Below, piece by piece: positions 1 through 5,738 of a stretch of DNA of 7,706 bases (position 1 is its first letter; every line of letters starts with the position of its first letter). The notes beneath the pieces are model-generated. The model made no database searches, was not told where the DNA came from, and worked only from the letters and a program-made list of their open reading frames with translations. Location: NCBI GenBank assembly GCA_031424795.1, contig JANPIC010000044.1, positions 1 to 7,706 on the forward strand, given 5' to 3'. Made by a program: the position numbers and the translations under genes. Source of the DNA: Aalborgiella sp031424795. GTDB taxonomy: Bacteria > Pseudomonadota > Gammaproteobacteria > Burkholderiales > Burkholderiaceae_C.

Positions 1-2
1 GG

Positions 3-74
3 CTTGGAGCTGCTGTAAAGGCTAGATCTGCGCATCCGTTCACCTGTGAAAGTTATCGTGAGCTTGTTATCTAA
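3..74 (+). other. Left-edge segment; possible 3' tail of a + strand gene
   Basis: One + strand frame is open from the left edge for 23 codons (reading LGAAVKARSAHPF and on to YRELVI) and ends at a TAA at 72-74. It could be the end of a gene that converges on the S4-domain gene, but so short an open frame is quite likely by chance and I recognise no family. The rest of 1-157 is AT-rich and holds nothing I can support, neither a clear terminator nor an RNA gene. Confidence 0.2.
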
Positions 75-157
75 AACGCAGCCTCACGGTATCACGGATT
101 ACATATTTGTGCAGCCAATACCCCTAAAAATGCCCTAAAAACACCCCAAAACCATCC

Positions 158-1147
158 TTAAAACCGCTTATAAATCGGCAAATACCGCCACTCCCCCACC
201 GCCAAATCGCCCATGGGGATACGCCCAATGCGAATGCGTTTGATGGCCAAGAGGCGCAGGCCGACGCGTTCTATCATCTGCGGGATTTGACCCGGGCGTA
301 TGCCTTTGAAGGCGAAACGCAGCCAAAGCTCAGACTCAGTTTGTTGGGCGACGCTGACTTTGATGGGCGGCAGCGGGATGCCATTGAAGCTCAGGCCGTG
401 GCACAGGCGGTCTATGGCTTGGTACAGCACATCGTCGGTCAACAGGCCTTGCAATGCTCTTTTTGCATCAATTTGCACCAAGCACTCTTGCTCGACGCGG
501 TCAGCGTCGTCGTTCAGCTTTCTGGCAATGCGGAAATCTTGCGTGAAGACGATCAAACCGCTGGCCTCAACGGGCAAAGGCGTGGTGGGCGTCAAATTGG
601 TGAAATGGCGTTGCAAAAAGCGCGTAGACGCCGCTGCGCCGCCGGCAAGATTCGGGTCAATCGACTGCTTGGCAGGGTCTAGCAGCAGCAAGGCCGGATT
701 GCCGCCTTCACCCGAGTCAAAACCCACGGGTTTGTGCATCAAAATCGTGACTTCTTCCAGCGCTTCCAGGCTGGCGTTTTTGTCCAACTCGATGGTTTGA
801 TGCGCCAGCACACGCGCACCCACGGCTTCGATGACTTGGCCATCCACACGCACCCAGCCGCCTTCAATGTATTGCTCGGCTTGGCTGCGCGAGCAGTTGG
901 CTTGCGCAGCGAGGCGCTTGGCCAAGCGATCACCCACCTTTTGCTCGGAGATATTGGCTGGTTTGGCGCGATCTGATCTGTTTTCAGTACTTGTTTTTGT
1001 TTGGGAAACTGGCGCTCTGACGCTACCACGCGGCAAGCCTTGGCGGTCTGCGACTGTGGTTCTGGGTGGGCGAACGCGTGGTTTTGCGTCTTTGCCAGCT
1101 TTCGCGGGATCGATTTCTGGTTTTGGAGCGCGTTGCATAGTAGCCAT
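158..1147 (-). CDS. S4-domain pseudouridine synthase-like protein (RsuA/RluF family) with degenerate active site
   Basis: The 329-residue product has three parts. Residues 1-68 are a basic, Pro-rich, probably disordered tail. Residues 71-121 are an S4 RNA-binding domain (DRLAKRLAAQANCSRSQAEQYI). Residues 133-323 match the RsuA/RluB/RluF catalytic fold, with the KPVG of motif I (139-142) and the closing GDLAVGEWRYL (313-323). Known members turn one rRNA or tRNA uridine into pseudouridine using an Asp in GRLD. Here the aligned stretch is TPLPVEASGL, so that Asp is Pro192. The motif II Tyr (YLV) is Cys222, and the basic RQIRRM of motif III reads GQIPQM (286-291). I infer an RNA-binding protein without classical activity, perhaps acting on ribosome assembly. 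It starts 2 bp after the serS stop, so it is probably cotranscribed and translationally coupled; no Shine-Dalgarno is obvious. A second ATG at 1138 is an equally possible start. The family is sure, the function is not. Confidence 0.9.
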   Translation of the reverse strand: MATMQRAPKPEIDPAKAGKDAKPRVRPPRTTVADRQGLPRGSVRAPVSQTKTSTENRSDRAKPANISEQKVGDRLAKRLAAQANCSRSQAEQYIEGGWVRVDGQVIEAVGARVLAHQTIELDKNASLEALEEVTILMHKPVGFDSGEGGNPALLLLDPAKQSIDPNLAGGAAASTRFLQRHFTNLTPTTPLPVEASGLIVFTQDFRIARKLNDDADRVEQECLVQIDAKRALQGLLTDDVLYQAIDRLCHGLSFNGIPLPPIKVSVAQQTESELWLRFAFKGIRPGQIPQMIERVGLRLLAIKRIRIGRIPMGDLAVGEWRYLPIYKRF

Positions 1148-1149
1148 GT

Positions 1150-2493
1150 TTAGGCTGGCGTCAGCTTTTCCAAGCCGCCCATGTAAGGACGCAAAACCTC
1201 AGGAATCGTCACCGAGCCGTCTTCGTTCTGGTAGTTTTCCAGCACGGCGACCAGAGTGCGGCCAACGGCCAGTCCCGAGCCATTGAGCGTGTGCACAAAC
1301 TCCATCTTGCCCTGCGCGTTCTTAAAGCGCGCCTGCAGGCGGCGGGCTTGAAAGGATTCGCAATTAGAAACGGAACTGATCTCGCGGTAGGTATTTTGCG
1401 ACGGCAGCCACACTTCCAAATCGTAAGTTTTCGCTGCACCAAAGCCCATATCACCGGTACACAAGCTCATCACCCGGTATGCGAGCCCTAACTTCTGCAA
1501 AATCGCCTCCGCATGGGTCACCATCTCGTCCAGCGCTTCGTAGCTGCGCTCTGGGTGGACGATTTGCACCATTTCCACCTTGTCAAACTGGTGCTGGCGG
1601 ATCATGCCACGGGTGTCGCGGCCATAGCTGCCGGCTTCCGAGCGGAAACACGGCGTATGGGCGGTGACTTTGATGGGCAGCTCTGATTCTTGGATGATCT
1701 GGTCGCGCACCAGGTTGGTCAGCGGCACTTCGGAGGTGGGAATCAGATACAGCGCCGCATTGTCGGGCACTGCTTCGCCGTCCTGGCCGCCTTTTTTGGC
1801 GGCGAACAGGTCGCCCTCAAACTTTGGCAACTGGCCGGTGCCGTAGAGCGAGTCCGCGTTGACGATGTAAGGCACGTAGCACTCGGTGTAGCCGTGTTCA
1901 GACGTTTGTACATCGAGCATGAATTGCGCCAAAGCGCGGTGCAATTTAGCCAAAGGGCCGCGCATGACGGCGAAACGGGAACCGGCAATTTTGGCACCTG
2001 CATCGAAATCCAGCCCCAGCTTTTCACCCACATCAACGTGGTCTTTTGCTACAAAATTAAGAGCTGATGAGGAAGTATTAACACCGGCTAGAGACCATTT
2101 TTTGACCTCTACATTGCCAGATTCATCATTTCCAGCGGGGACAGACTCGTGCGGCAAGTTGGGTAAGGCTAATAGCAGCGTTTGCAGCTCAGACTGAATC
2201 ACCTCCAAGCGGGCGGCAGAGCTTTCTAGCTCGACCTTGTACTCGCCAACTTGCGCCATCACGGCGTCAGCTTCAGCCTGACCTGCAGCGCCTTTGGCTT
2301 TGAGTTGCCCGATTTGCTTGGACAACGCATTGCGCTTGGCTTGCAGCTCTTCGGTACGGATTTGGATCGTTTTACGCTCGGTTTCCAGCGCGGTGAACGC
2401 GTCCACGTTCAAAAACGCTTGCGGCGACTTGCGTGCCTCTAAGCGGGCGATCACGCCGGCGAGGTCTTTTCGGAGGTTGTTGATATCTAACAT
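1150..2493 (-). CDS. serS: Seryl-tRNA synthetase
   Basis: This cytoplasmic class II aminoacyl-tRNA synthetase activates serine with ATP and loads it on tRNA-Ser (and tRNA-Sec where present). The N-terminal domain, about residues 1-110, begins MLDINNLRKDL and forms the long antiparallel coiled coil that grips the long variable arm of tRNA-Ser. The catalytic domain has motif 1 around FAVMRGPLAKLHRAL (174-188), the serine-binding TSE (253-255, usually TAE), motif 2 at FRSEAGSYGRDTRG (283-296) and motif 3 at GSGLAVGRTLVAVLE (405-419). At 447 residues it is slightly longer than the E. coli enzyme (430). Part of the excess is at residues 132-150, where a degenerate interspersed repeat seems to have become coding. 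The start at 2493 gives the canonical N-terminus; no clear Shine-Dalgarno precedes it. It is followed after 2 bp by the S4-domain gene and is divergent from the methyltransferase gene. Confidence 0.98.
   Translation of the reverse strand: MLDINNLRKDLAGVIARLEARKSPQAFLNVDAFTALETERKTIQIRTEELQAKRNALSKQIGQLKAKGAAGQAEADAVMAQVGEYKVELESSAARLEVIQSELQTLLLALPNLPHESVPAGNDESGNVEVKKWSLAGVNTSSSALNFVAKDHVDVGEKLGLDFDAGAKIAGSRFAVMRGPLAKLHRALAQFMLDVQTSEHGYTECYVPYIVNADSLYGTGQLPKFEGDLFAAKKGGQDGEAVPDNAALYLIPTSEVPLTNLVRDQIIQESELPIKVTAHTPCFRSEAGSYGRDTRGMIRQHQFDKVEMVQIVHPERSYEALDEMVTHAEAILQKLGLAYRVMSLCTGDMGFGAAKTYDLEVWLPSQNTYREISSVSNCESFQARRLQARFKNAQGKMEFVHTLNGSGLAVGRTLVAVLENYQNEDGSVTIPEVLRPYMGGLEKLTPA
2045..2098 (+). 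repeat. Degenerate AT-rich interspersed repeat inside serS
   Basis: On the + strand this stretch runs from TTTGCTACAAAATTAAGAGC to ACACCGGCTAGAGACC. It is more AT-rich than the surrounding serS sequence and shares an AGCTG...ACRCCGGCTANAG pattern (R is A or G) with the minus strand of 4415-4467. It resembles a short repeat that I recall being common in Comamonadaceae (roughly GCTA-AAAA-AGCTGCT, GCGC, TAGAGGCC). It lies in frame in serS and encodes about residues 132-150, a region where the E. coli enzyme is shorter. The assignment rests on hand alignment. Confidence 0.55.
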
Positions 2494-2618
2494 AGAGGTG
2501 ATTTTAAGTGACTGGCTTGCTACACTTGGGTTTTTATCAATTTAGCATCCAATTGAGATGACTCACGCGAGCCGTCATTCCCGCGAAGGCGGGAATCCAT
2601 GCTACTGAACCACGAACC
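2494..2618. promoter_or_regulatory. Divergent intergenic region between serS and the methyltransferase
   Basis: These 125 bp must hold the start signals of both serS (leftward) and the methyltransferase (rightward). The best candidate for the rightward gene is an extended -10 like TGCTACACT at 2518-2526, with no convincing -35 box. For serS I see AT-rich sequence but no good pair of hexamers, and no Shine-Dalgarno next to either start codon. A REP-like hairpin fills part of the methyltransferase leader. Confidence 0.4.
2577..2596. repeat. REP-like palindrome (ATTCCCGC-GAAG-GCGGGAAT)
   Basis: A perfect 8-bp inverted repeat, ATTCCCGC with GCGGGAAT, flanks a GAAG loop. The wider sequence GTCATTCCCGCG...GGGAATCCA matches a repeat I remember as common between genes in Betaproteobacteria and similar to the Neisseria dRS3 core. 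It ends 22 bp before the methyltransferase ATG, so it would fold in that gene's mRNA leader. It has no T-run in either direction and so is not a classical terminator. Confidence 0.8.
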
Positions 2619-3278
2619 ATGAACTTAGCCAGCCGATACAACGCCATCCCCGGCATCAGCCTAGGAACCAAGCTTTTCTTGCACCTGCGCTGGTGGCTCA
2701 CGCCCTATGAGCGCATGGCGGCGTATGTGCCAAAGTCGGGAAAAGTGCTGGATGTCGGCTGCGGCCACGGCCTTTTGGCGATGGAAATGGCGCTTTCGGA
2801 GCCCAATCGCAGCGTTTTAGCGACAGATCACGATGTAGCGCGGATTGCATTAGCTATGCAAGCGGCAAATTCAGGCAAAGGTATTCCAAATTTAAAGTTC
2901 GAAGTCAGCACTGGCAGCCCCGTTGCGGACGGCACGTTTAACGCCATCATGATGATCGACTTCCTGCACTACTTCAGCCCCGAGCAGCAAGACGCCATGA
3001 TTGCCAAGGCCTTTGCGAATCTAGAAAAAGGCGGCTGGCTGCTAGCGCGGGAGGTGAACCAGCAAGGTGGTTTGATCTCAAAACTCAACCAGTTCTACGA
3101 AAAAATGGCGACGTTGACGGGCTTTACCCAATCCAACACCATCCAAGCCAAAGAAAACCTGAGCTTCAAAAGCCAATCCGGCTGGGAAGCCAAGTTTGCC
3201 GAACACGGCTTCAAAGTCCGCTCAGAACCGTGCAGCAGCCCGATTTTTGCGGATATTTTGTATATCTGCCAGAGATAA
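2619..3278 (+). CDS. Class I SAM-dependent methyltransferase, substrate unknown
   Basis: The 219-residue protein has the Rossmann-type methyltransferase fold. Motif I, VLDVGCGHG (43-51), binds S-adenosylmethionine. LATD (67-70) ends strand 2 with the Asp expected to bind the ribose hydroxyls. FNAIMMIDFLHYF (107-119) is the motif around strand 4, and GGWLLAREV (138-146) matches strand 5. The first 40 residues (AIPGIS, LRWWLTPYERM) are an amphipathic N-terminal part without a recognised domain. No signal peptide or membrane segment is evident, so it is likely cytoplasmic. The family covers small-molecule, lipid and RNA substrates, and nothing here decides between them. It stands alone, divergent from serS and convergent with ispH. 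The ATG at 2619 fits the fold but has no clear Shine-Dalgarno. Its TAA lies inside the left inverted repeat of the downstream element, and residues 76-92 may derive from an interspersed repeat. Confidence 0.9.
   Translation: MNLASRYNAIPGISLGTKLFLHLRWWLTPYERMAAYVPKSGKVLDVGCGHGLLAMEMALSEPNRSVLATDHDVARIALAMQAANSGKGIPNLKFEVSTGSPVADGTFNAIMMIDFLHYFSPEQQDAMIAKAFANLEKGGWLLAREVNQQGGLISKLNQFYEKMATLTGFTQSNTIQAKENLSFKSQSGWEAKFAEHGFKVRSEPCSSPIFADILYICQR
2845..2895 (+). repeat. Possible third, more degenerate copy of the interspersed repeat
   Basis: Within the methyltransferase frame, AGCTATGCAAGCGGCAAAT at 2852-2870 lines up with AGCTGCTCAAGCAACAAAT on the minus strand at the fkpB/ispH junction. The segment ends in CCAAATTT, as I recall for the repeat's GGCCAAATTT end. 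It would encode about residues 76-92. The resemblance is partial and chance is possible. Confidence 0.3.
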
Positions 3279-3444
3279 ATCCCCCTCAATCCCCCTTTTT
3301 CAAAGTGGGAAGACTAGCGCCATAGTCATTGCCTACGACTTCATTTATTCGTATTTGCTCGTTAACAACAACAAGATAACAAAACCAGTTCACATCTTCT
3401 GACTTGTACCCCACTTTGAAAAAGGGGGGCTAGGGGGGATTTAT
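3275..3444. mobile_element. MITE-like element of about 170 bp with imperfect terminal inverted repeats
   Basis: The left end reads ATAAATCCCCCTCAATCCCC, then C, TTTTT and CAAAGTGGGA (3275-3310). The right end, read on the minus strand from 3444 to 3409, reads ATAAATCCCCCCTAGCCCCC, then C, TTTTT and CAAAGTGGGG. The arms differ at only a few positions. The roughly 98 bp between them carry no gene I can support. Such C-rich arms are, from memory, widespread repeats in Betaproteobacteria and other phyla. The layout fits a small non-autonomous element or a pair of REP units. It lies between convergent genes, and the paired arms could act as a two-way transcription barrier. The left arm contains the methyltransferase stop codon. 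No clear target-site duplication is seen. Confidence 0.6.
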
Positions 3445-3448
3445 AGCC

Positions 3449-3488
3449 TCAGAGCTTCAACCCCTTCGTTATAACTTCAACCCCTTCG
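3449..3488 (-). repeat. 20-bp tandem duplication at the ispH stop codon
   Basis: On the minus strand two adjacent 20-bp units read CGAAGGGGTTGAAGTTATAA (3488-3469) and CGAAGGGGTTGAAGCTCTGA (3468-3449). They share their first 14 bases. Each unit alone would encode the ending KGLKL followed by a stop. The first unit is the one used by ispH; the second lies just past the stop. Confidence 0.85.
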
Positions 3489-4455
3489 GTAACGGAAACT
3501 TCATCGTCTCCTGAACCCCGTCCATCTTGCGAACAGACACTGCGCCCAACTCTTTGATGCGCTTGATGACCTGATTCACCAAAATCTCGGGGGCTGAAGC
3601 GCCCGCCGTCAAGCCTATGGTGGTTTTACCTTCAAACCAAGCGTCTTGCAGCTCGTCGGCGCTGTCGACCATGTGGCTTTCTGTGCCTAGGCGGGAGGCG
3701 AGTTCGGCCAAGCGGTTGCTGTTGGAACTGGTGGGGCTGCCGACGACGATGACCATATCGACCTGCGGGCTCATGATCTTGACGGCGTCTTGGCGGTTTT
3801 GCGTGGCGTAGCAGATGTCTTGCATTTTGGGTACGCGCACCAATGGGAAGCGGGCTTTGACAGCTGCGGCGATCTCGGCCGCGTCGTCCACACTCAGGGT
3901 GGTTTGGGTGACCAAAGCGAGTTTTTCAGTTTGCGAAGGGCTAACTTTGGCCACATCAGCCACGCTATCGACCAAGTGGATGCCGCTGCTGAGCTGCCCC
4001 ATCGTGCCTTCCACCTCAGGATGGCCTTGGTGGCCAATCATGATGAATTCGAAGCCTTCGGCATGCAATTTGGCGACTTCAACGTGGACTTTGGTGACCA
4101 GTGGACACGTTGCGTCGAAAATCTGAAAACCGCGCATTTTCGCTTCATTTTGCACCGCTTTGCTGACGCCATGGGCGGAGAAAACCAGCGTTGCGCCAGG
4201 GGGAACATCGCTCAATTCTTCAATAAAAATCGCGCCGCGCGTTTTCAAATCGTTCACCACATAGGTGTTATGCACGATTTCGTGGCGCACGTAGATGGGA
4301 GCGCCAAATTTTTGCAAAGCGGCTTCGACGATGTCGATGGCTCTATCCACACCGGCGCAGAAGCCACGCGGCTCGGCCAGCAGGATTTCACCGTTTTTAA
4401 GGGTATTTTCGACTGTAGCCGGCGTATTTGTTGCTTGAGCAGCTATATTATTCAT
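3469..4455 (-). CDS. ispH: 4-hydroxy-3-methylbut-2-enyl diphosphate reductase
   Basis: IspH (LytB) is the cytoplasmic iron-sulfur enzyme that ends the MEP pathway. It reductively dehydroxylates HMBPP to IPP and DMAPP. The 328-residue protein has the three cluster-binding cysteines, Cys33 in PRGFCAGVD, Cys117 in DATCPLV and Cys215 in DICYAT. It also has substrate-pocket residues His62, His95 and His145, the proton-relay Glu147 in HPEVEG, and the SSNSN loop (243-247). Core residues sit 18-21 positions later than in E. coli because of an N-terminal tail of about 20 residues (MNNIAAQATNTPATVENTLK). No in-frame ATG, GTG or TTG lies between the ATG at 4455 and the conserved core, so the tail seems obligatory. 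It appears to derive from an interspersed repeat. The gene follows fkpB by 14 bp and is probably cotranscribed with it. No Shine-Dalgarno is visible. Confidence 0.99.
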   Translation of the reverse strand: MNNIAAQATNTPATVENTLKNGEILLAEPRGFCAGVDRAIDIVEAALQKFGAPIYVRHEIVHNTYVVNDLKTRGAIFIEELSDVPPGATLVFSAHGVSKAVQNEAKMRGFQIFDATCPLVTKVHVEVAKLHAEGFEFIMIGHQGHPEVEGTMGQLSSGIHLVDSVADVAKVSPSQTEKLALVTQTTLSVDDAAEIAAAVKARFPLVRVPKMQDICYATQNRQDAVKIMSPQVDMVIVVGSPTSSNSNRLAELASRLGTESHMVDSADELQDAWFEGKTTIGLTAGASAPEILVNQVIKRIKELGAVSVRKMDGVQETMKFPLPKGLKL

Positions 4456-4467
4456 AGTATATTTAGA
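4415..4467 (-). repeat. Degenerate interspersed repeat at the fkpB/ispH junction
   Basis: On the minus strand the segment contains AATAATATAGCTGCTCAAGC and ends in ACGCCGGCTACAG. It resembles the repeat copy inside serS, with about two thirds of bases identical over the 32 bp from AGCTG to the TANAG end. It begins just after the fkpB stop, contains the ispH ATG, and runs about 13 codons into ispH. It may also contribute the leader sequence of ispH. Identification is by hand alignment. Confidence 0.5.
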
Positions 4468-4469
4468 AC

Positions 4470-4922
4470 TTAAAGAATACCGATCAACTGCACTTCAAAC
4501 GTGACCGGCTGACCTGCCAGCGGGTGGTTGAAGTCGAACTGCACGGCGGCGTTCAAGCCATCGCCTTTGAAGTCTTGCACCACACCGGCGAACTGGCCTG
4601 CGCCATCTGGTGTGGGGAACTGCACCACGTCGCCAATCGCGTAGCTTTCTTGCGGGTCGCCCATCGCCGTCAGCTCTTTGCGAGCCAGCCACTGGATCAT
4701 GCCGGGGTTGCGCTCACCAAAGGCAGCGCCTGCGGGCAGCTCAAATGTGGTGTGCGTGCCCTCTGCCAGCCCCAGCAACTTGGCTTCGACAGCAGGAGCG
4801 AGTTCGCCTGTGCCCAAAGACAAGGTGGCGGGTTTGCCGGCAAAAGTGTTGATGACGTCGCCAGATGCGCCGGAGAGGCGGTAATGCAGGGTTAAAAAGG
4901 AATCGGGTTGTACTGTGGTCAT
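4470..4922 (-). CDS. fkpB: FKBP-type peptidyl-prolyl cis-trans isomerase, SlpA/FkpB type
   Basis: The 150-residue protein belongs to the short SlyD/SlpA branch of the FKBP family, which isomerises Xaa-Pro bonds and chaperones proteins in the cytoplasm. Residues 1-69 (LTLHYRLSG, LSLGTGELAPAVEAKLLGL, AAFGE) and the C-terminal strand (QFDFNHPLAGQPVTFEVQL, 128-146) form the FKBP half. The segment around 70-127 (MIQWLARKEL, VVQFPTPDG) is the inserted IF chaperone domain. NHPLAG (132-137) is a family hallmark. Length matches E. coli FkpB (149). The His-rich metal-binding tail of SlyD is absent and there is no signal peptide. It lies directly upstream of ispH, as in many proteobacteria. The ATG at 4922 gives the expected N-terminus. 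Confidence 0.94.
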   Translation of the reverse strand: MTTVQPDSFLTLHYRLSGASGDVINTFAGKPATLSLGTGELAPAVEAKLLGLAEGTHTTFELPAGAAFGERNPGMIQWLARKELTAMGDPQESYAIGDVVQFPTPDGAGQFAGVVQDFKGDGLNAAVQFDFNHPLAGQPVTFEVQLIGIL

Positions 4923-4956
4923 GGAAATGCTGCTGTGGCTTCTGTAAACTGCCTCT

Positions 4957-4962
4957 ATTGTA
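4957..4962 (-). promoter_or_regulatory. Candidate -10 box for fkpB-ispH
   Basis: TACAAT on the minus strand lies 34 bp upstream of the fkpB ATG and would give a leader of roughly 28 nt. The -35 region, 17 bp further upstream, is only a T-rich stretch that matches TTGACA poorly. The 72-bp space (4923-4994) must also start radC in the other direction, for which I see no clear hexamers. Confidence 0.4.
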
Positions 4963-4994
4963 TGAACTTCGCTTAAAACCTAAAAAATCATCCC

Positions 4995-5678
4995 ATGTCC
5001 ATGAAAAACACCCCCGCCGACTCGCGCCCGCGCGAAAAGCTGCTCGCCCGTGGCCCAGGCGCTTTGAGCGATGCCGAGTTGCTGGCGATTTTGCTGCGCA
5101 CAGGCATTGTGGGCAAAGGTGTGCTTCAAATGGCCGAGGAACTGTTACATGACAAATTAGGATTTGGCGGTATTTCAGGGCTGTTGAACACCACTGCCGA
5201 AGATTTGAAGCGCATCAAAGGCTTGGGGCCTGCCAAACGGGCAGAATTGGTCGCCGTGCTCGAACTCGCCCGCCGTGCATTGGCGCAGCAGCTCAAAGAA
5301 CGCACTGTTTTTGAAACGCCCAACGCCGTCAAAGACTTTTTGCAACTGCACTTGGCGCAAAAGCCCTACGAGGTGTTTGCCGTGCTGTTTTTGGACATCC
5401 AAAACCGCATGCTGGCGATGGAAGAGCTGTTTCGCGGCAGCGTGTCGCAAACCAGCGTTTACCCACGCGAAATCGTGCTGCGCGCCCTGCACCACAACGC
5501 CAGCTCGGTCGTCCTGAGCCACAACCACCCCAGCGGCGGCGTGCAGCCGTCCAAAGCCGATGAGTCGCTGACCAAAACCTTGAAAGCTGCGCTGGCATTG
5601 GTGGATGTGCGGGTGTTGGACCACATCATTGTGAGCCAAGGGCAAGCGGCGTCGATGATGGAGATGGGGTTGGTTTAA
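4995..5678 (+). CDS. radC: RadC family JAB/MPN domain protein
   Basis: The 227-residue protein has the two-part RadC layout. The N-terminal part carries PREKLLARGPGALSDAELLAILLRTG (12-37) and a helix-hairpin-helix at LKRIKGLGPAKRAELVAV (71-88). The C-terminal part is a JAB1/MPN metalloprotease-like domain. It has Glu144 in AMEELFRGS and the JAMM signature HNHPSG (176-181) with Asp189, so all expected zinc ligands are present. RadC was once linked to DNA repair in E. coli, but that assignment was withdrawn and its biochemical role is unsettled. Length is normal for the family. A second Met at residue 3 is an equally possible start. It is divergent from fkpB and lies 60 bp before serC, which seems to have its own promoter. 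Confidence 0.97.
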   Translation: MSMKNTPADSRPREKLLARGPGALSDAELLAILLRTGIVGKGVLQMAEELLHDKLGFGGISGLLNTTAEDLKRIKGLGPAKRAELVAVLELARRALAQQLKERTVFETPNAVKDFLQLHLAQKPYEVFAVLFLDIQNRMLAMEELFRGSVSQTSVYPREIVLRALHHNASSVVLSHNHPSGGVQPSKADESLTKTLKAALALVDVRVLDHIIVSQGQAASMMEMGLV

Positions 5679-5692
5679 GGGCAATATTCCCT

Positions 5693-5701
5693 TGCTACAA
5701 T
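5693..5701 (+). promoter_or_regulatory. Extended -10 promoter for serC-serA
   Basis: TGCTACAAT matches the extended -10 form (TGn before a TATAAT-like box) and would start transcription near 5708, leaving a leader of about 30 nt. The -35 position falls over the radC stop codon and is poor, as is common for extended -10 promoters. An AGAGA at 5729-5733, 5 nt before the serC ATG, is a plausible Shine-Dalgarno. Confidence 0.5.
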
Positions 5702-5738
5702 GATTTTCTAGTCTATTTTTGAGTTAACAGAGAACGCC

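Noticed and set aside
118..157. G-runs separated by T-runs on the minus strand after the S4-domain gene, as a G-quadruplex or terminator
   Set aside because: Only three runs reach three or more G and no hairpin precedes the T-runs, so neither call is supported.
3790..4473. A 227-codon open frame on the + strand, antisense to ispH
   Set aside because: It lies opposite a gene with every expected IspH catalytic residue, and its predicted protein shows no recognisable motif. It is a codon-bias shadow.
5677..5693. AAGGG...CCCTT inverted repeat at the radC stop as a terminator
   Set aside because: The stem is only 5 bp with a 7-nt loop, has no T-run after it, and overlaps the probable serC -10 region.
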